NCBI GenBank assembly: GCA_937919165.1
Contig: CALFPO010000001.1
Location: 1 to 16,087 of the forward strand
Source: an uncultured Bacillota bacterium
Lineage (GTDB): Bacteria; Bacillota_I; Bacilli_A; Erysipelotrichales; Erysipelotrichaceae
Direction of reading: 5' to 3'
Length of the DNA: 16,087 bases
Shown: piece by piece, positions 6,978 through 15,052 of the stretch
Numbering within the stretch: the first letter of the stretch is position 1
Layout of the letters: each line of letters begins with the position of its first letter
The notes under the pieces: generated by a model
The model's input: the letters and a program-made list of their open reading frames with translations, nothing else
Told to the model about the DNA's origin: nothing
Databases searched by the model: none
Made by a program: the position numbers and the translations under genes

Positions 6978-8026
6978 GAATCGAGAATCTGACAAAGAAG
7001 TTTGATGAGGTTACAGCCGTAAACAACGTTAGTGCTGTATTCGAAAGCGGAAATCTGGTTGCGCTTTTAGGTCCTTCAGGATGTGGAAAGACAACTATGC
7101 TCAACATGCTTTCAGGAATCATTCCAGTTACTAGCGGAAAAATTTATTTTGATGATGTCGATGTTACCAATCTATCGCCAGACAAGAGAGAAATCGGTCT
7201 TGTTTTCCAGAACTACGCTCTATATCCTCATATGACTGTACTTGAGAATATCTGTTTTCCATTGAAAATAAAGAAGGTTCCAAAGGCAGAAAGAATTGAA
7301 AAGGCAAAGAAATTTGCCAAGATGGTACATATCGATGATTATCTTGATCGTCTTCCAAAAGAGCTTTCAGGTGGTCAGCAGCAGCGTGTTGCAATCGCTA
7401 GAGCGCTTGTGAAAGATCCTAAGCTCCTTCTTCTTGATGAGCCTTTGTCAAATCTTGATGCTAAACTTCGTGTTGAGATGCGTGAGGAAATCAGAAGAAT
7501 TCAGAGAGAATCAGGCGTTACAACCGTGTTTGTAACCCATGATCAGGAAGAAGCAACTTCGATTTCTGACTACATCATGCTAATGAAACTTGGCGTAGAA
7601 CAGCAGTTCTCTAAGACCAAAGAGATCTACAGCAACCCAGCCAATCTGTTTGTGGCAGACTTCATAGGAAATCCTACAATCAATCAGCTGCACGGAATAT
7701 TCGTGGATGGATGCTTTATTCCTGATGATTCTGATGAGAAGATCAAGCTTTATTTTGAATGTCCTGACAATACAAGAACCGTATTCGCTACAAGACCTGA
7801 AGCTGTGGTAGTAGGAAAGAGCGGATTGTTTGGATGCAATGTCATAGATACATATATCTTCGGCAAGGATACATTGTGCAATCTTTCGATTGGCAATCAG
7901 CATCTTAGAGGCTATATCGATAGCGAATCATCGCTCAATCCAGGAGATTCGGTAAAGATTTCACTTAAGGACAAAGGCGTATTCCTTTTCAATGAGGAAA
8001 GCGGAGAGAGATATTATGGCAAATAA
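6968..8026 (+). CDS. ABC transporter ATPase, UgpC/MalK-like
   Basis: A 352-residue nucleotide-binding subunit that powers the importer from the cytosolic face. It has Walker A GPSGCGKTT at 35-43, Q-loop Gln81 in VFQNYALYPHMTV, signature LSGGQQQR at 133-140, Walker B LLLLDEP at 153-159, D-loop SNLD at 161-164 and H-loop His191 in VTHDQEEA. The part after about 235 forms the OB-type (TOBE) regulatory domain of CUT1 ATPases, with ATRPEAV as a visible mark, and is shorter than in E. coli MalK or UgpC. GGAGG at 6956-6960 is the ribosome binding site, inside the phosphodiesterase gene. The start overlaps that gene by 10 bases, so the hydrolase and importer are translated together. Confidence 0.95.
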   Translation: MQVRIENLTKKFDEVTAVNNVSAVFESGNLVALLGPSGCGKTTMLNMLSGIIPVTSGKIYFDDVDVTNLSPDKREIGLVFQNYALYPHMTVLENICFPLKIKKVPKAERIEKAKKFAKMVHIDDYLDRLPKELSGGQQQRVAIARALVKDPKLLLLDEPLSNLDAKLRVEMREEIRRIQRESGVTTVFVTHDQEEATSISDYIMLMKLGVEQQFSKTKEIYSNPANLFVADFIGNPTINQLHGIFVDGCFIPDDSDEKIKLYFECPDNTRTVFATRPEAVVVGKSGLFGCNVIDTYIFGKDTLCNLSIGNQHLRGYIDSESSLNPGDSVKISLKDKGVFLFNEESGERYYGK

Positions 8027-8951
8027 GGCTGGCAAGAAAAAAAGAAGAGCCTATGACAAGGACGAGAAGTTTCAGCTTACTACACTTGGCAAGATGATCA
8101 TCTTCCTAGGTCCTTTCATGGTTGGTCTTATCATCTTCACCATATATCCGTTCATCAATGCATGTCTGATGTCTTTCAAAGAGAACTATTCGATTCTCAA
8201 GGATACCTTTGATCAGTTTGGCATAGCAAACTACACAAAGATCTTTTCCGATAAGCAGTTCAAGATAGCCATAACAAACACAGCGAAATATGTTGCAATT
8301 GTCGTTCCGATCTCTTTGGCGCTTTCAATCGTCATCGCTGTATTGCTGAACAACACCAAGAAGTTCAAAGGCTTGCTTCAGACAGCCTATTTCTTGCCTC
8401 TAGTAACATCAACTGCCGCAATTTCATTGGTATTCAAATTCATATTCCAGAATAAGTATGGTCTTGTGAATCAGCTTCTGCTTTCGTTAGGACAGAATTC
8501 AATCAATTTCTTAGGCTCAAAATCATGGTCTAAGATCGTTCTTTATATCTTTGGCATTTGGAATTCTATGCCTCTTACGATCATTCTATTGCTTGCAGGT
8601 CTGCAGAACATAGATCCACAATACTATACTGCCGCCAAAGTTGACGGTGCTAAACCTCTTGATATTTTCTTCAATATCACAATTCCGCTGCTTGCACCAA
8701 CGATATTCTTGACACTTATAATGAATTCAATTTCAGCATTCAAGGTATTTGATATGGTATTCCAGCTGATTGGCGACACCAATACCGCAAAGGCCTTGGG
8801 CTGCTACACGATAATCTACTATATCTACGCAAAGATGGGTGAATTCAAATACGGCTATGCCTCTGCAGCCGCAATGATTCTGCTTTTGATCATTTCAATA
8901 TTCACTTTCTTGCAGAATGTGGTCAAGAAGAAGACCAGCTACATAGACTAG
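8016..8951 (+). CDS. ABC transporter permease, UgpA/MalF-like
   Basis: A 311-residue inner-membrane subunit of a CUT1 importer. Six membrane segments are apparent at about 27-49, 92-112, 123-145, 173-196, 222-246 and 281-302. The EAA loop contacting the ATPase reads YTAAKVDGAKPLDIFFNITIP at 204-224. I chose the ATG at 8016 because GGAG at 8003-8006 lies 9 bases before it, and the product then begins MANKAGKKKRR, a basic cytosolic tail. An ATG at 7992 in the same frame has no ribosome binding site and would add eight residues. It overlaps the ATPase gene by 11 bases. Confidence 0.93.
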   Translation: MANKAGKKKRRAYDKDEKFQLTTLGKMIIFLGPFMVGLIIFTIYPFINACLMSFKENYSILKDTFDQFGIANYTKIFSDKQFKIAITNTAKYVAIVVPISLALSIVIAVLLNNTKKFKGLLQTAYFLPLVTSTAAISLVFKFIFQNKYGLVNQLLLSLGQNSINFLGSKSWSKIVLYIFGIWNSMPLTIILLLAGLQNIDPQYYTAAKVDGAKPLDIFFNITIPLLAPTIFLTLIMNSISAFKVFDMVFQLIGDTNTAKALGCYTIIYYIYAKMGEFKYGYASAAAMILLLIISIFTFLQNVVKKKTSYID

Positions 8952-8964
8952 AAAGGAGCCAGAC

Positions 8965-9840
8965 ATGAGAATAAAAGACAGATTCAATGATCTTAAAAAT
9001 CAATTTAAGCTTATGACTCCTGGAGAAAGAGTAGCGACCATTCTTCAGTACATATTCCTATTTATTGGTGCTTTCATCATGTTTATTCCTTTCATTTGGA
9101 TGATTCTAAGCTCCTTCAAGACCGAAACTGAACTTATCTCTTTCGAGTCGCTTTTCCCTAAGAAATGGATATTTGATAATTTCTATAAGGCCTGGTCTAT
9201 TGCTCCATTTGCTAGATATTTCATAAACAGTACAATCGTTACATTTGTCTGTGTGGCGTTTACGATGTTTGTGACAATTCTGGCTGCCTATGGCTTCTCC
9301 AAGCTGAAATTCAGGGGAAGAGATGCCATCTTTGAGGCTTTCTTGGCTTTCATGATGATTCCTTATGAAATGATCATGATCACAAACTATATCACCATTC
9401 AGAAGATGGGATTATATGGTACATACTGGTCGTTGATCATTCCTTTCACTTCTTCCATCTTCTATACCTATATATTGAGAAACTTCTTTAAATCAGTTCC
9501 AGATTCGCTCTATCACAGTGCCAGAATCGATGGAGCAAGCGATTGGCAATATCTATGGCAGATCATGGTTCCTATAGCTAAGCCATCTATCGTTACGATT
9601 GCCTTATTGGACGCAATTACCTGCTGGAATTCCTTTACATGGACAATGCTTATGTCTTCCAGCAACGTTGACATCAGAACTCTGCCATACGGTTTGACCA
9701 TGTTCACGAATGAAGCAGGTGTCCACTACAATCTATGGATGGCTGGTGCTTCCATTGTCGTCATTCCGATGGTCATTGTCTTCTTGCTATGCAGGAAACA
9801 GATCATCACCGGCGTCTCTAAGGGAGGGCTCAAGGGTTAA
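8965..9840 (+). CDS. ABC transporter permease, UgpE/MalG-like
   Basis: The second permease of the importer, 291 residues. Six hydrophobic segments are visible, about 28-50, 88-110, 122-142, 152-172, 205-222 and 258-276. The EAA loop is YHSARIDGASDWQYLWQIMVP at 183-203. The tail ITGVSKGGLKG is the usual ending of MalG-type permeases. AAGGAG lies a normal distance before the start, 13 bases after the first permease. The stop overlaps the next gene as TAATG, so the metallophosphatase belongs to the same unit. Confidence 0.94.
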   Translation: MRIKDRFNDLKNQFKLMTPGERVATILQYIFLFIGAFIMFIPFIWMILSSFKTETELISFESLFPKKWIFDNFYKAWSIAPFARYFINSTIVTFVCVAFTMFVTILAAYGFSKLKFRGRDAIFEAFLAFMMIPYEMIMITNYITIQKMGLYGTYWSLIIPFTSSIFYTYILRNFFKSVPDSLYHSARIDGASDWQYLWQIMVPIAKPSIVTIALLDAITCWNSFTWTMLMSSSNVDIRTLPYGLTMFTNEAGVHYNLWMAGASIVVIPMVIVFLLCRKQIITGVSKGGLKG

Positions 9841-11312
9841 TGCCACTAATTGATCTCCATATACTTAATCACGCTGATTTTGGAGCCAGTTTTAGACCGG
9901 ATTTTGAAGATCCAGGCTTTTCGAAATTCTATGCAGCAATCGAATCGATAAGAAAAAATGATCCAGAACATACATTGCTTCTTGATGCAGGAGACAACTT
10001 CAAATCAAAGCTTTGGGATGATGATGTCCAGAATGGCATCATTAATCTTAAGACAGATGTATATAACTACGGAAATCATGATTTCGATTGGGGAAAGGAG
10101 CATCTTGAACAGCACACTGCAAAACTTTCAGGAAAGGTTCATGTCGTATGCTCGAATGTCATAGAAAAGGAAACCGGAAATCTGGTTAAAGGCGCAGAAC
10201 CCTATGTTGTTTTCGATAAAGGCGGCATAAGATATGGCGTTCTTGGACTTATCACCGAATATACCCCATATATGGTTACCGCAAAATATTTCAAGCCATA
10301 TGAAGTGATCGATTCGGTTGCTCAAGCAAGAAAATATATTCCTGAAATGAGAGAGAAGGGTGCAGAAATTATTATTGTGCTAACCCATTTTCCTTTCTAT
10401 TTCACTGAAGATAGCCAATCAGGAGAACTGATTGAAGTTCTTGATAAGATTGCCGATCTTAAACCTGATGTAATGATTGGCGGTCATATTCCTGGCGACT
10501 ATGCAAGAGTATATAAGAATTGTGTCGTCACAAAAGGCGGCTTCGCAGGAAGAAGCCTTCTTGATGCCATACTTACTTTCGATACCGATTCAAGAAAGAT
10601 CGTAAAGAGAGAAGGGAAGATCATTGATGTCTTCAATGGAGAATTCGAAATAGATCCAAAGATGGATGAATGGATGCATTCCGTTATTGATAGGTATGAA
10701 TACTATTTCAATGATGTTATTGCTGAAGCGAAGGAAGATATCGTTGCGAGGCTGGATTTTGAGTCTCCATTGGGCAACCTTCAGGCCGATATTCTCATGG
10801 ATAGATATCACACCGATTTTGTCTATTTCAACAATACATCCATGGGCCATCTCATCAATAAAGGGCCTCTTACGAGAGTCGATGCCGAGAATATAACTGG
10901 ATTCGATGATCCGATATATATGGGAAAATATTCAGGAAAACAGATCTTGGATCTATTCGAAAGGGTTCATGATCCTGATGTTTTTGGAAATAACGGCAAT
11001 ATCTCCTTTGCTGGATTGATCGTCAAGATGGATCATACCAAAACAAAAGGAAATAAGGTCGTATACATCAAGACAAGCGATGGTCAAGATATAGATCTTA
11101 ACAAGGAATATACAGTCGCTACAAGCGAATATATGGCTTTCGGAGGAAATGGAACATATCCTATCGCAAATCAGATAGAATGGTCAGAAACAGGCGATAC
11201 AATGTATAAGATAATTACCGATTTTCTAATCAAGAAAAAGGAGATCTATGCTCCAGAACTTGGAAGATATCCATTCATTGGAAAGCCAGAAAACGATAAC
11301 AGTCCATATTAG
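9840..11312 (+). CDS. UshA/5'-nucleotidase-like metallophosphatase with altered metal site
   Basis: A 490-residue protein with the two-domain layout of 5'-nucleotidase/2',3'-cyclic phosphodiesterase enzymes: a metallophosphatase domain (about 1-235) and a C-terminal substrate domain (about 300-480). The latter shows SPLGNLQADILMD, VYFNNTSMGHLI and YTVATSEYMAFGGNG, which match the family's G-N-x-x-A-D and YxVaxxxyxxxGGdG segments. Present are Asp13, Asp52 (DAGDN), Asn79-His80 and Asp83 (GNHDFDWG), His183 (THFPF) and His216 (GGHIPGD). Missing are the His of the first D-x-H (ADFG, Gly15) and the second member of GH-x-H (Pro218). No signal peptide or anchor, so it is probably cytosolic, unlike UshA. 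Position and one-base overlap tie it to the importer. Its substrate is unknown; a nucleotide, sugar phosphate or cyclic phosphate is plausible. Confidence 0.82.
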   Translation: MPLIDLHILNHADFGASFRPDFEDPGFSKFYAAIESIRKNDPEHTLLLDAGDNFKSKLWDDDVQNGIINLKTDVYNYGNHDFDWGKEHLEQHTAKLSGKVHVVCSNVIEKETGNLVKGAEPYVVFDKGGIRYGVLGLITEYTPYMVTAKYFKPYEVIDSVAQARKYIPEMREKGAEIIIVLTHFPFYFTEDSQSGELIEVLDKIADLKPDVMIGGHIPGDYARVYKNCVVTKGGFAGRSLLDAILTFDTDSRKIVKREGKIIDVFNGEFEIDPKMDEWMHSVIDRYEYYFNDVIAEAKEDIVARLDFESPLGNLQADILMDRYHTDFVYFNNTSMGHLINKGPLTRVDAENITGFDDPIYMGKYSGKQILDLFERVHDPDVFGNNGNISFAGLIVKMDHTKTKGNKVVYIKTSDGQDIDLNKEYTVATSEYMAFGGNGTYPIANQIEWSETGDTMYKIITDFLIKKKEIYAPELGRYPFIGKPENDNSPY

Positions 11313-11319
11313 ATGCATT

Positions 11320-11340
11320 AAGGCGGTCATACCGCCTTTT
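11320..11340 (+). terminator. Hairpin terminator at the end of the transporter operon
   Basis: AAGGCGGT (11320-11327) and ACCGCCTT (11331-11338) form an 8-bp GC-rich stem with a three-base loop (7 bp with a five-base loop is sterically better), running into TTTTGTGTTA. It starts 7 bases after the metallophosphatase stop. Confidence 0.75.
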
Positions 11341-11356
11341 GTGTTAGTATTTAGTC

Positions 11357-11872
11357 ATGAACAGATTAAAGGAAATAGATGAATACATCGAAAAATGTCG
11401 AGAAATAGAGATTGAAGCGTGTCAGGAATTAAGAAATGAGCTATATAAAAGACTTTTCAATGAAGATGGAAGTTCTAGATATGACATGGAAATAACAGTA
11501 TCCGATGTCGTTAAAGGGCTTAATTTCGTGGATGGATCCAGAAATGATTTCAGAATCTACGTATGGCTGATAATTCATTTTGAAGATAGGGAATACTGGA
11601 TAACCACATTCATGAACGATCTGGATGAACTTACAGGCAATCCTCATACGCAGATCGGAAGAATACAGTTCTGGAAGAATCTGACAAGACCAAGACCCGA
11701 AAACAAGTGGTGCTATACGCCATCTACGCTGTTGGAGAATGGCAAATGGATGCTGAATCCTGAAAAGTCATTTGATCCTAACATCAAGATATATGATGAC
11801 GATTACGATTGCGTTAAAGTGATCGATCTATTCATAGATTTTCTTGAAGACAATGGTGAAGATATCAAATAA
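11357..11872 (+). CDS. Hypothetical protein, 171 residues
   Basis: I do not recognise this family. It is acidic and apparently cytosolic, with no signal peptide or membrane segment. The first 35 residues look helical and charged (MNRLKEIDEYIEKCREIEIE). A middle part with alternating hydrophobic residues (DFRIYVWLIIHFEDREYWI) suggests beta strands, and the C-terminus is rich in Asp (YDDDYDCVKVIDLFIDFLEDN). Codon use resembles the upstream operon, so it looks native. No ribosome binding site is seen before the ATG; a TAG stop at 11345 in frame leaves this as the only start. It sits between two terminators, with TAGTAT at 11345-11350 as a possible -10 but no matching -35. A leaderless transcript or read-through would explain this. 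Confidence 0.65.
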   Translation: MNRLKEIDEYIEKCREIEIEACQELRNELYKRLFNEDGSSRYDMEITVSDVVKGLNFVDGSRNDFRIYVWLIIHFEDREYWITTFMNDLDELTGNPHTQIGRIQFWKNLTRPRPENKWCYTPSTLLENGKWMLNPEKSFDPNIKIYDDDYDCVKVIDLFIDFLEDNGEDIK

Positions 11873-11897
11873 AAGATAATGCGTTGGCATTATCTTT
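11872..11897. terminator. Bidirectional terminator between converging genes
   Basis: AAAGATAATGC (11872-11882) pairs perfectly with GCATTATCTTT (11887-11897) around GTTG. It serves the hypothetical gene on the plus strand and the beta-CASP gene on the minus strand, whose stop codon lies within the right arm. Short T runs follow on both strands. Confidence 0.8.
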
Positions 11898-13278
11898 CTT
11901 TAAGTTCACCATTATCTAGCGTATATTCCATTCCTTCAACAGGGAAGAATTGAATGCTTCGGCAAGGATTCAGATTCTCTGGATGCTTGCTATGGACAGC
12001 GACTACAGTCTTGGCGTTTATCGTATCAACTACATATGCAAGATGATTTGGATATGCATGAGAGAAGGAATATAGATTGATGTATGTCTTGAACTCCCAT
12101 TTCAGCTTATTTACGAAATTGAGCATTACCTTATAGTCTTTGGTTCCTTCAACTAATGGTTCACCCATAAGATGGAAATATTTGCCATCTATTCCGTCAT
12201 ATTCAATCAGGTCGAGAATGCGCTTATAAGAGTTCTGAATAAGATATTTATGTGGCTCATTTTTGATATCATCATAAGATACTTGCTTACAAGCTTTAGT
12301 TAATTCATCAAAACAAGGCTTTTTTAGGTCCATAGGACGATAAATAACACTTGGAGCAATACCTGTAAGCTTGTATAGGATATTTGCATAATATGGCTCA
12401 AAAACAGCCTCCCTATTGAGCGATACAGCACATCCATAGATGTTCTTAAGCATGCTGATATCTCTAGGGAACATATTTATGACTCCCAAACCATCAAATC
12501 CATCTAATGAACTTATGATATCATCATAAAGATCCTGTTCAGTCACGTAGCCAGGAAGAATATCTTTGTTAGGACTCAAATAGCGATCTTTCAGTTCTTC
12601 CTTATAGATGAATTCGCTAGGGGAAGTGGTAGTAGAATCAACTATCAATAGATCAATATTTTCATCTTTGAATCTTTCGATTTCCTTATAGGCTTTTTCG
12701 TTGTTTACGCCATGGTATCTGATATCGCCAGAATATATGATTCTGGCATCTTCAGTTTCAATCAGGAATGATGCACTTCCAATGCATGTATGGTCAGAAA
12801 AGAACGGCGTAATCTTGATTGAACCGATATTGAATGATTCATCATACCTGAAAGGGGAATAGCTTCTGTAATTGCCATTTTCCTCCATCTCATCGATGAT
12901 CTGATTTAACTTCAGCCCGTCTTCATGAATATAGACTGGAACATCCGGATGAACTTTGTCTATTTCAGACATATGATCTAAATGAAGATGGCATACAAGG
13001 ATGCCGGTATTGTAGTCACTCTGTTCATATGGAATGACATCAAGTTCATATATATCTTTCTGAGGATATATTCCATCGATCTTACAGGCTTTGCCTAGAA
13101 CTATAGCATCGTAGATTCGATGCTTATTTCGTTTTAGGATAGTTCCGTCATAAACATCAGTAAATGGCTCAAATGGAGCACCAAAATCGAATATGACACG
13201 GTCTTTGCCGCAGCTTACCATTATGCAGATACCCATTCCATGGCATCCACGATAGAATGTAACGTTAGTCTTGCTCAT
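11890..13278 (-). CDS. RNase J-like beta-CASP metallo-beta-lactamase protein (paralogue A)
   Basis: A 462-residue metallo-beta-lactamase-fold protein. Visible motifs are HLHLDH at 97-102 (motif II), His163 in FSDHTCIGSASF (motif III, compare TNHSIPDS of RNase J), GDI with Asp185 (motif IV) and VDSTTTSP at 213-220, like the DSTN segment of RNase J. The beta-CASP part has NMFPRDISML near 268-277, GEPLVEG near 372-378, SFSHAYP with His407 (compare SGHA, motif B) and AVHSKH with His429 (compare PVHGE, motif C). RNase J enzymes are about 555 residues, so the C-terminal domain is absent. RNA nuclease activity is the first guess, but another phosphodiesterase role is possible. Second in a two-gene unit, starting inside paralogue B (14-base overlap). 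Confidence 0.75.
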   Translation of the reverse strand: MSKTNVTFYRGCHGMGICIMVSCGKDRVIFDFGAPFEPFTDVYDGTILKRNKHRIYDAIVLGKACKIDGIYPQKDIYELDVIPYEQSDYNTGILVCHLHLDHMSEIDKVHPDVPVYIHEDGLKLNQIIDEMEENGNYRSYSPFRYDESFNIGSIKITPFFSDHTCIGSASFLIETEDARIIYSGDIRYHGVNNEKAYKEIERFKDENIDLLIVDSTTTSPSEFIYKEELKDRYLSPNKDILPGYVTEQDLYDDIISSLDGFDGLGVINMFPRDISMLKNIYGCAVSLNREAVFEPYYANILYKLTGIAPSVIYRPMDLKKPCFDELTKACKQVSYDDIKNEPHKYLIQNSYKRILDLIEYDGIDGKYFHLMGEPLVEGTKDYKVMLNFVNKLKWEFKTYINLYSFSHAYPNHLAYVVDTINAKTVVAVHSKHPENLNPCRSIQFFPVEGMEYTLDNGELKER

Positions 13279-14671
13279 AATCAGTCACCTCTAGAGTGTT
13301 ATTATCTCTGTCATAGATATAGGTCTTATTAAGTTCAAGATAGAATTTTGGCTTTCTGATATTGTGATAGATGAATTTGCGGTTTGCGGTATGTACGGGA
13401 GCATAAAGGGAAGCGTTGACTTCTTCAAGATACTGCAGAACTTGTTGTTTGCATGCATGGCTTGAGAAGAAAGAGCCATCCTCATATTGTCCTATCTTCT
13501 TGAATTCAATATTGAATCTATCCAAAATCTTAAGCATATTCTGATATTTTGGATCAAATTCGCCAATCGGAGTACCGGAAATATGAATATAAAGCGTATT
13601 CATATCTCTATAATTCATCAGTTCAAGCATATTCTGATAGGTATTCTGAAGCATATACTTATGCTTGTCTCTGATGATTTCTTCAGAAGCAATGACGTTG
13701 TTGCAGGCGATGATATCATTAAGATATTCTGGCTTCTTGAAATATGTATCAGGGATGCAGATGTTTACTGGCTTATTGAAGAACTTGTTGATGATATGAG
13801 CGCTTTCAGGCTCAAAAACAAGGGTTCTGTTGCACTCTTCAGCAACTTTTTCAAGCATCATGACATCAGACATCTCGCGTTCATAATGATTGAATACTAC
13901 AAGATCTGAATGCCTATTTACTGTTTCAATGAATCTATCTACATATTCGTCATAGCTTAGAAGCTTATCAACATGCCAAGAAGGGGAGATATCACATATT
14001 TCTTCGCCACCCCAGAATGTCGTTCCTTCATGAACCAGAATATCTACGCCTTTCTCATTAATGTAAGCAATCTCTTTCTTGATATTGTCAAAATACTTGC
14101 CATAGACAAAAATATCGCCAGTATAATGAATCTTCAGATCAGGAGTCTCAATATAGAACGAAAGATCTTGATATGAATCATCATTCAGAACGAATCTATG
14201 GACATGTATGTTGCCGATATATGTATCTTCTTGCATATCAAGGTAATCTTCTCCTCGATATGTATCGACTCCTAAACCTACATCTTCCAATGCGGATTCT
14301 ATTATCTGCGCATTTCTGGTGAGATAAACAGGGATACTCTTATCTATCAAGCCCATCATTCTCATGTGATCCAGATGTAGATGGCTTATGAAAAAAGCCT
14401 GTTTTCCATCATATTGATCAGCAGGGGATAGATGAAATTTTTCATTAAGAAGATCTGAACAATATATACCATCAATCTTTGGTATCTCTTCAGTCCAAAT
14501 ATAGTCGTTTATGAGGTTATCTTTCTTTAAAACTGAACCGTCAAATATATCAAAAGATGGGTTAAAGGCCGTTCCGGCTTCAAAAAAAGCACGGTCTTTA
14601 CCATATTTGACCTCCATAATGACGGCTCCTATGGTATCTAAACCAGTATAGAATCTAATTTTCGTCTGCAT
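13265..14671 (-). CDS. RNase J-like beta-CASP metallo-beta-lactamase protein (paralogue B, altered site)
   Basis: A 468-residue paralogue of the next gene, alignable from the first residues (TKIRFYTG against TNVTFYRG) to the end. It keeps HLHLDH at 97-102, GDI with Asp186, SSHACKQ with His405 (motif B place) and APVHTAN with His427 (motif C place). HISGTPIGEF at 363-372 matches the RNase J segment before motif B. The motif-III His of paralogue A is Asp164 here (LNDDSYQDLSF), and the DSTTTSP segment is VHEGTTF. Activity may therefore be weakened or of another kind. The start is supported by alignment of both N-termini; only AAGG lies directly before the ATG, so translation initiation looks weak or leaderless, with TAGAAT a few bases further upstream. 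First gene of the unit. Confidence 0.75.
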   Translation of the reverse strand: MQTKIRFYTGLDTIGAVIMEVKYGKDRAFFEAGTAFNPSFDIFDGSVLKKDNLINDYIWTEEIPKIDGIYCSDLLNEKFHLSPADQYDGKQAFFISHLHLDHMRMMGLIDKSIPVYLTRNAQIIESALEDVGLGVDTYRGEDYLDMQEDTYIGNIHVHRFVLNDDSYQDLSFYIETPDLKIHYTGDIFVYGKYFDNIKKEIAYINEKGVDILVHEGTTFWGGEEICDISPSWHVDKLLSYDEYVDRFIETVNRHSDLVVFNHYEREMSDVMMLEKVAEECNRTLVFEPESAHIINKFFNKPVNICIPDTYFKKPEYLNDIIACNNVIASEEIIRDKHKYMLQNTYQNMLELMNYRDMNTLYIHISGTPIGEFDPKYQNMLKILDRFNIEFKKIGQYEDGSFFSSHACKQQVLQYLEEVNASLYAPVHTANRKFIYHNIRKPKFYLELNKTYIYDRDNNTLEVTDYEQD

Positions 14672-14720
14672 GCCTTAATTCTACACCAAATATGTTCAAA
14701 AATGGCTTAAAATAAGGCAT
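14670..14720. repeat. Inverted repeat across the start of the beta-CASP operon
   Basis: ATGCCTTA (14670-14677) and TAAGGCAT (14713-14720) are perfect inverted copies separated by 35 bases, and the left copy overlaps the start codon of paralogue B. A second pair, ATATGTTCA (14690-14698) and TGAACATAT (14775-14783), also flanks the presumed promoter. In AT-rich DNA these may be chance, but an operator or a folded leader is possible. Confidence 0.3.
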
Positions 14721-15052
14721 ATTTAATATAATTAACATACGTTTACTATATGAAGATTTATTAATTAAATAAAATGAACATATATTCATTATTTATAATT
14801 CAGTAATTATAATCGCCATTTATCATGCTTTGATAGGGGGGAATTTATCTAATTTTACAGGCGAAAGATTCATGATCATTTCTTATGTATTAATTAATGA
14901 TTAAATTGTTATTTATTTCTAATTCAAGAATGCATTTTCTTAATAATATATTAATTACTATTGATAATGAATATTTGATTCATGAATGATCAGTTTAAAG
15001 TAGAAATGTCTTCATTTCATAATATCTATAAATATCTGCTTATATACAATAT

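Noticed and set aside
7992..8015. Upstream ATG as start of the first permease
   Set aside because: No ribosome binding site before 7992, while GGAG at 8003-8006 is well placed for the ATG at 8016.
13487..13909. Plus-strand open frame of 140 codons
   Set aside because: Antisense to beta-CASP paralogue B with no ribosome binding site; the minus-strand frame aligns end to end with its paralogue.
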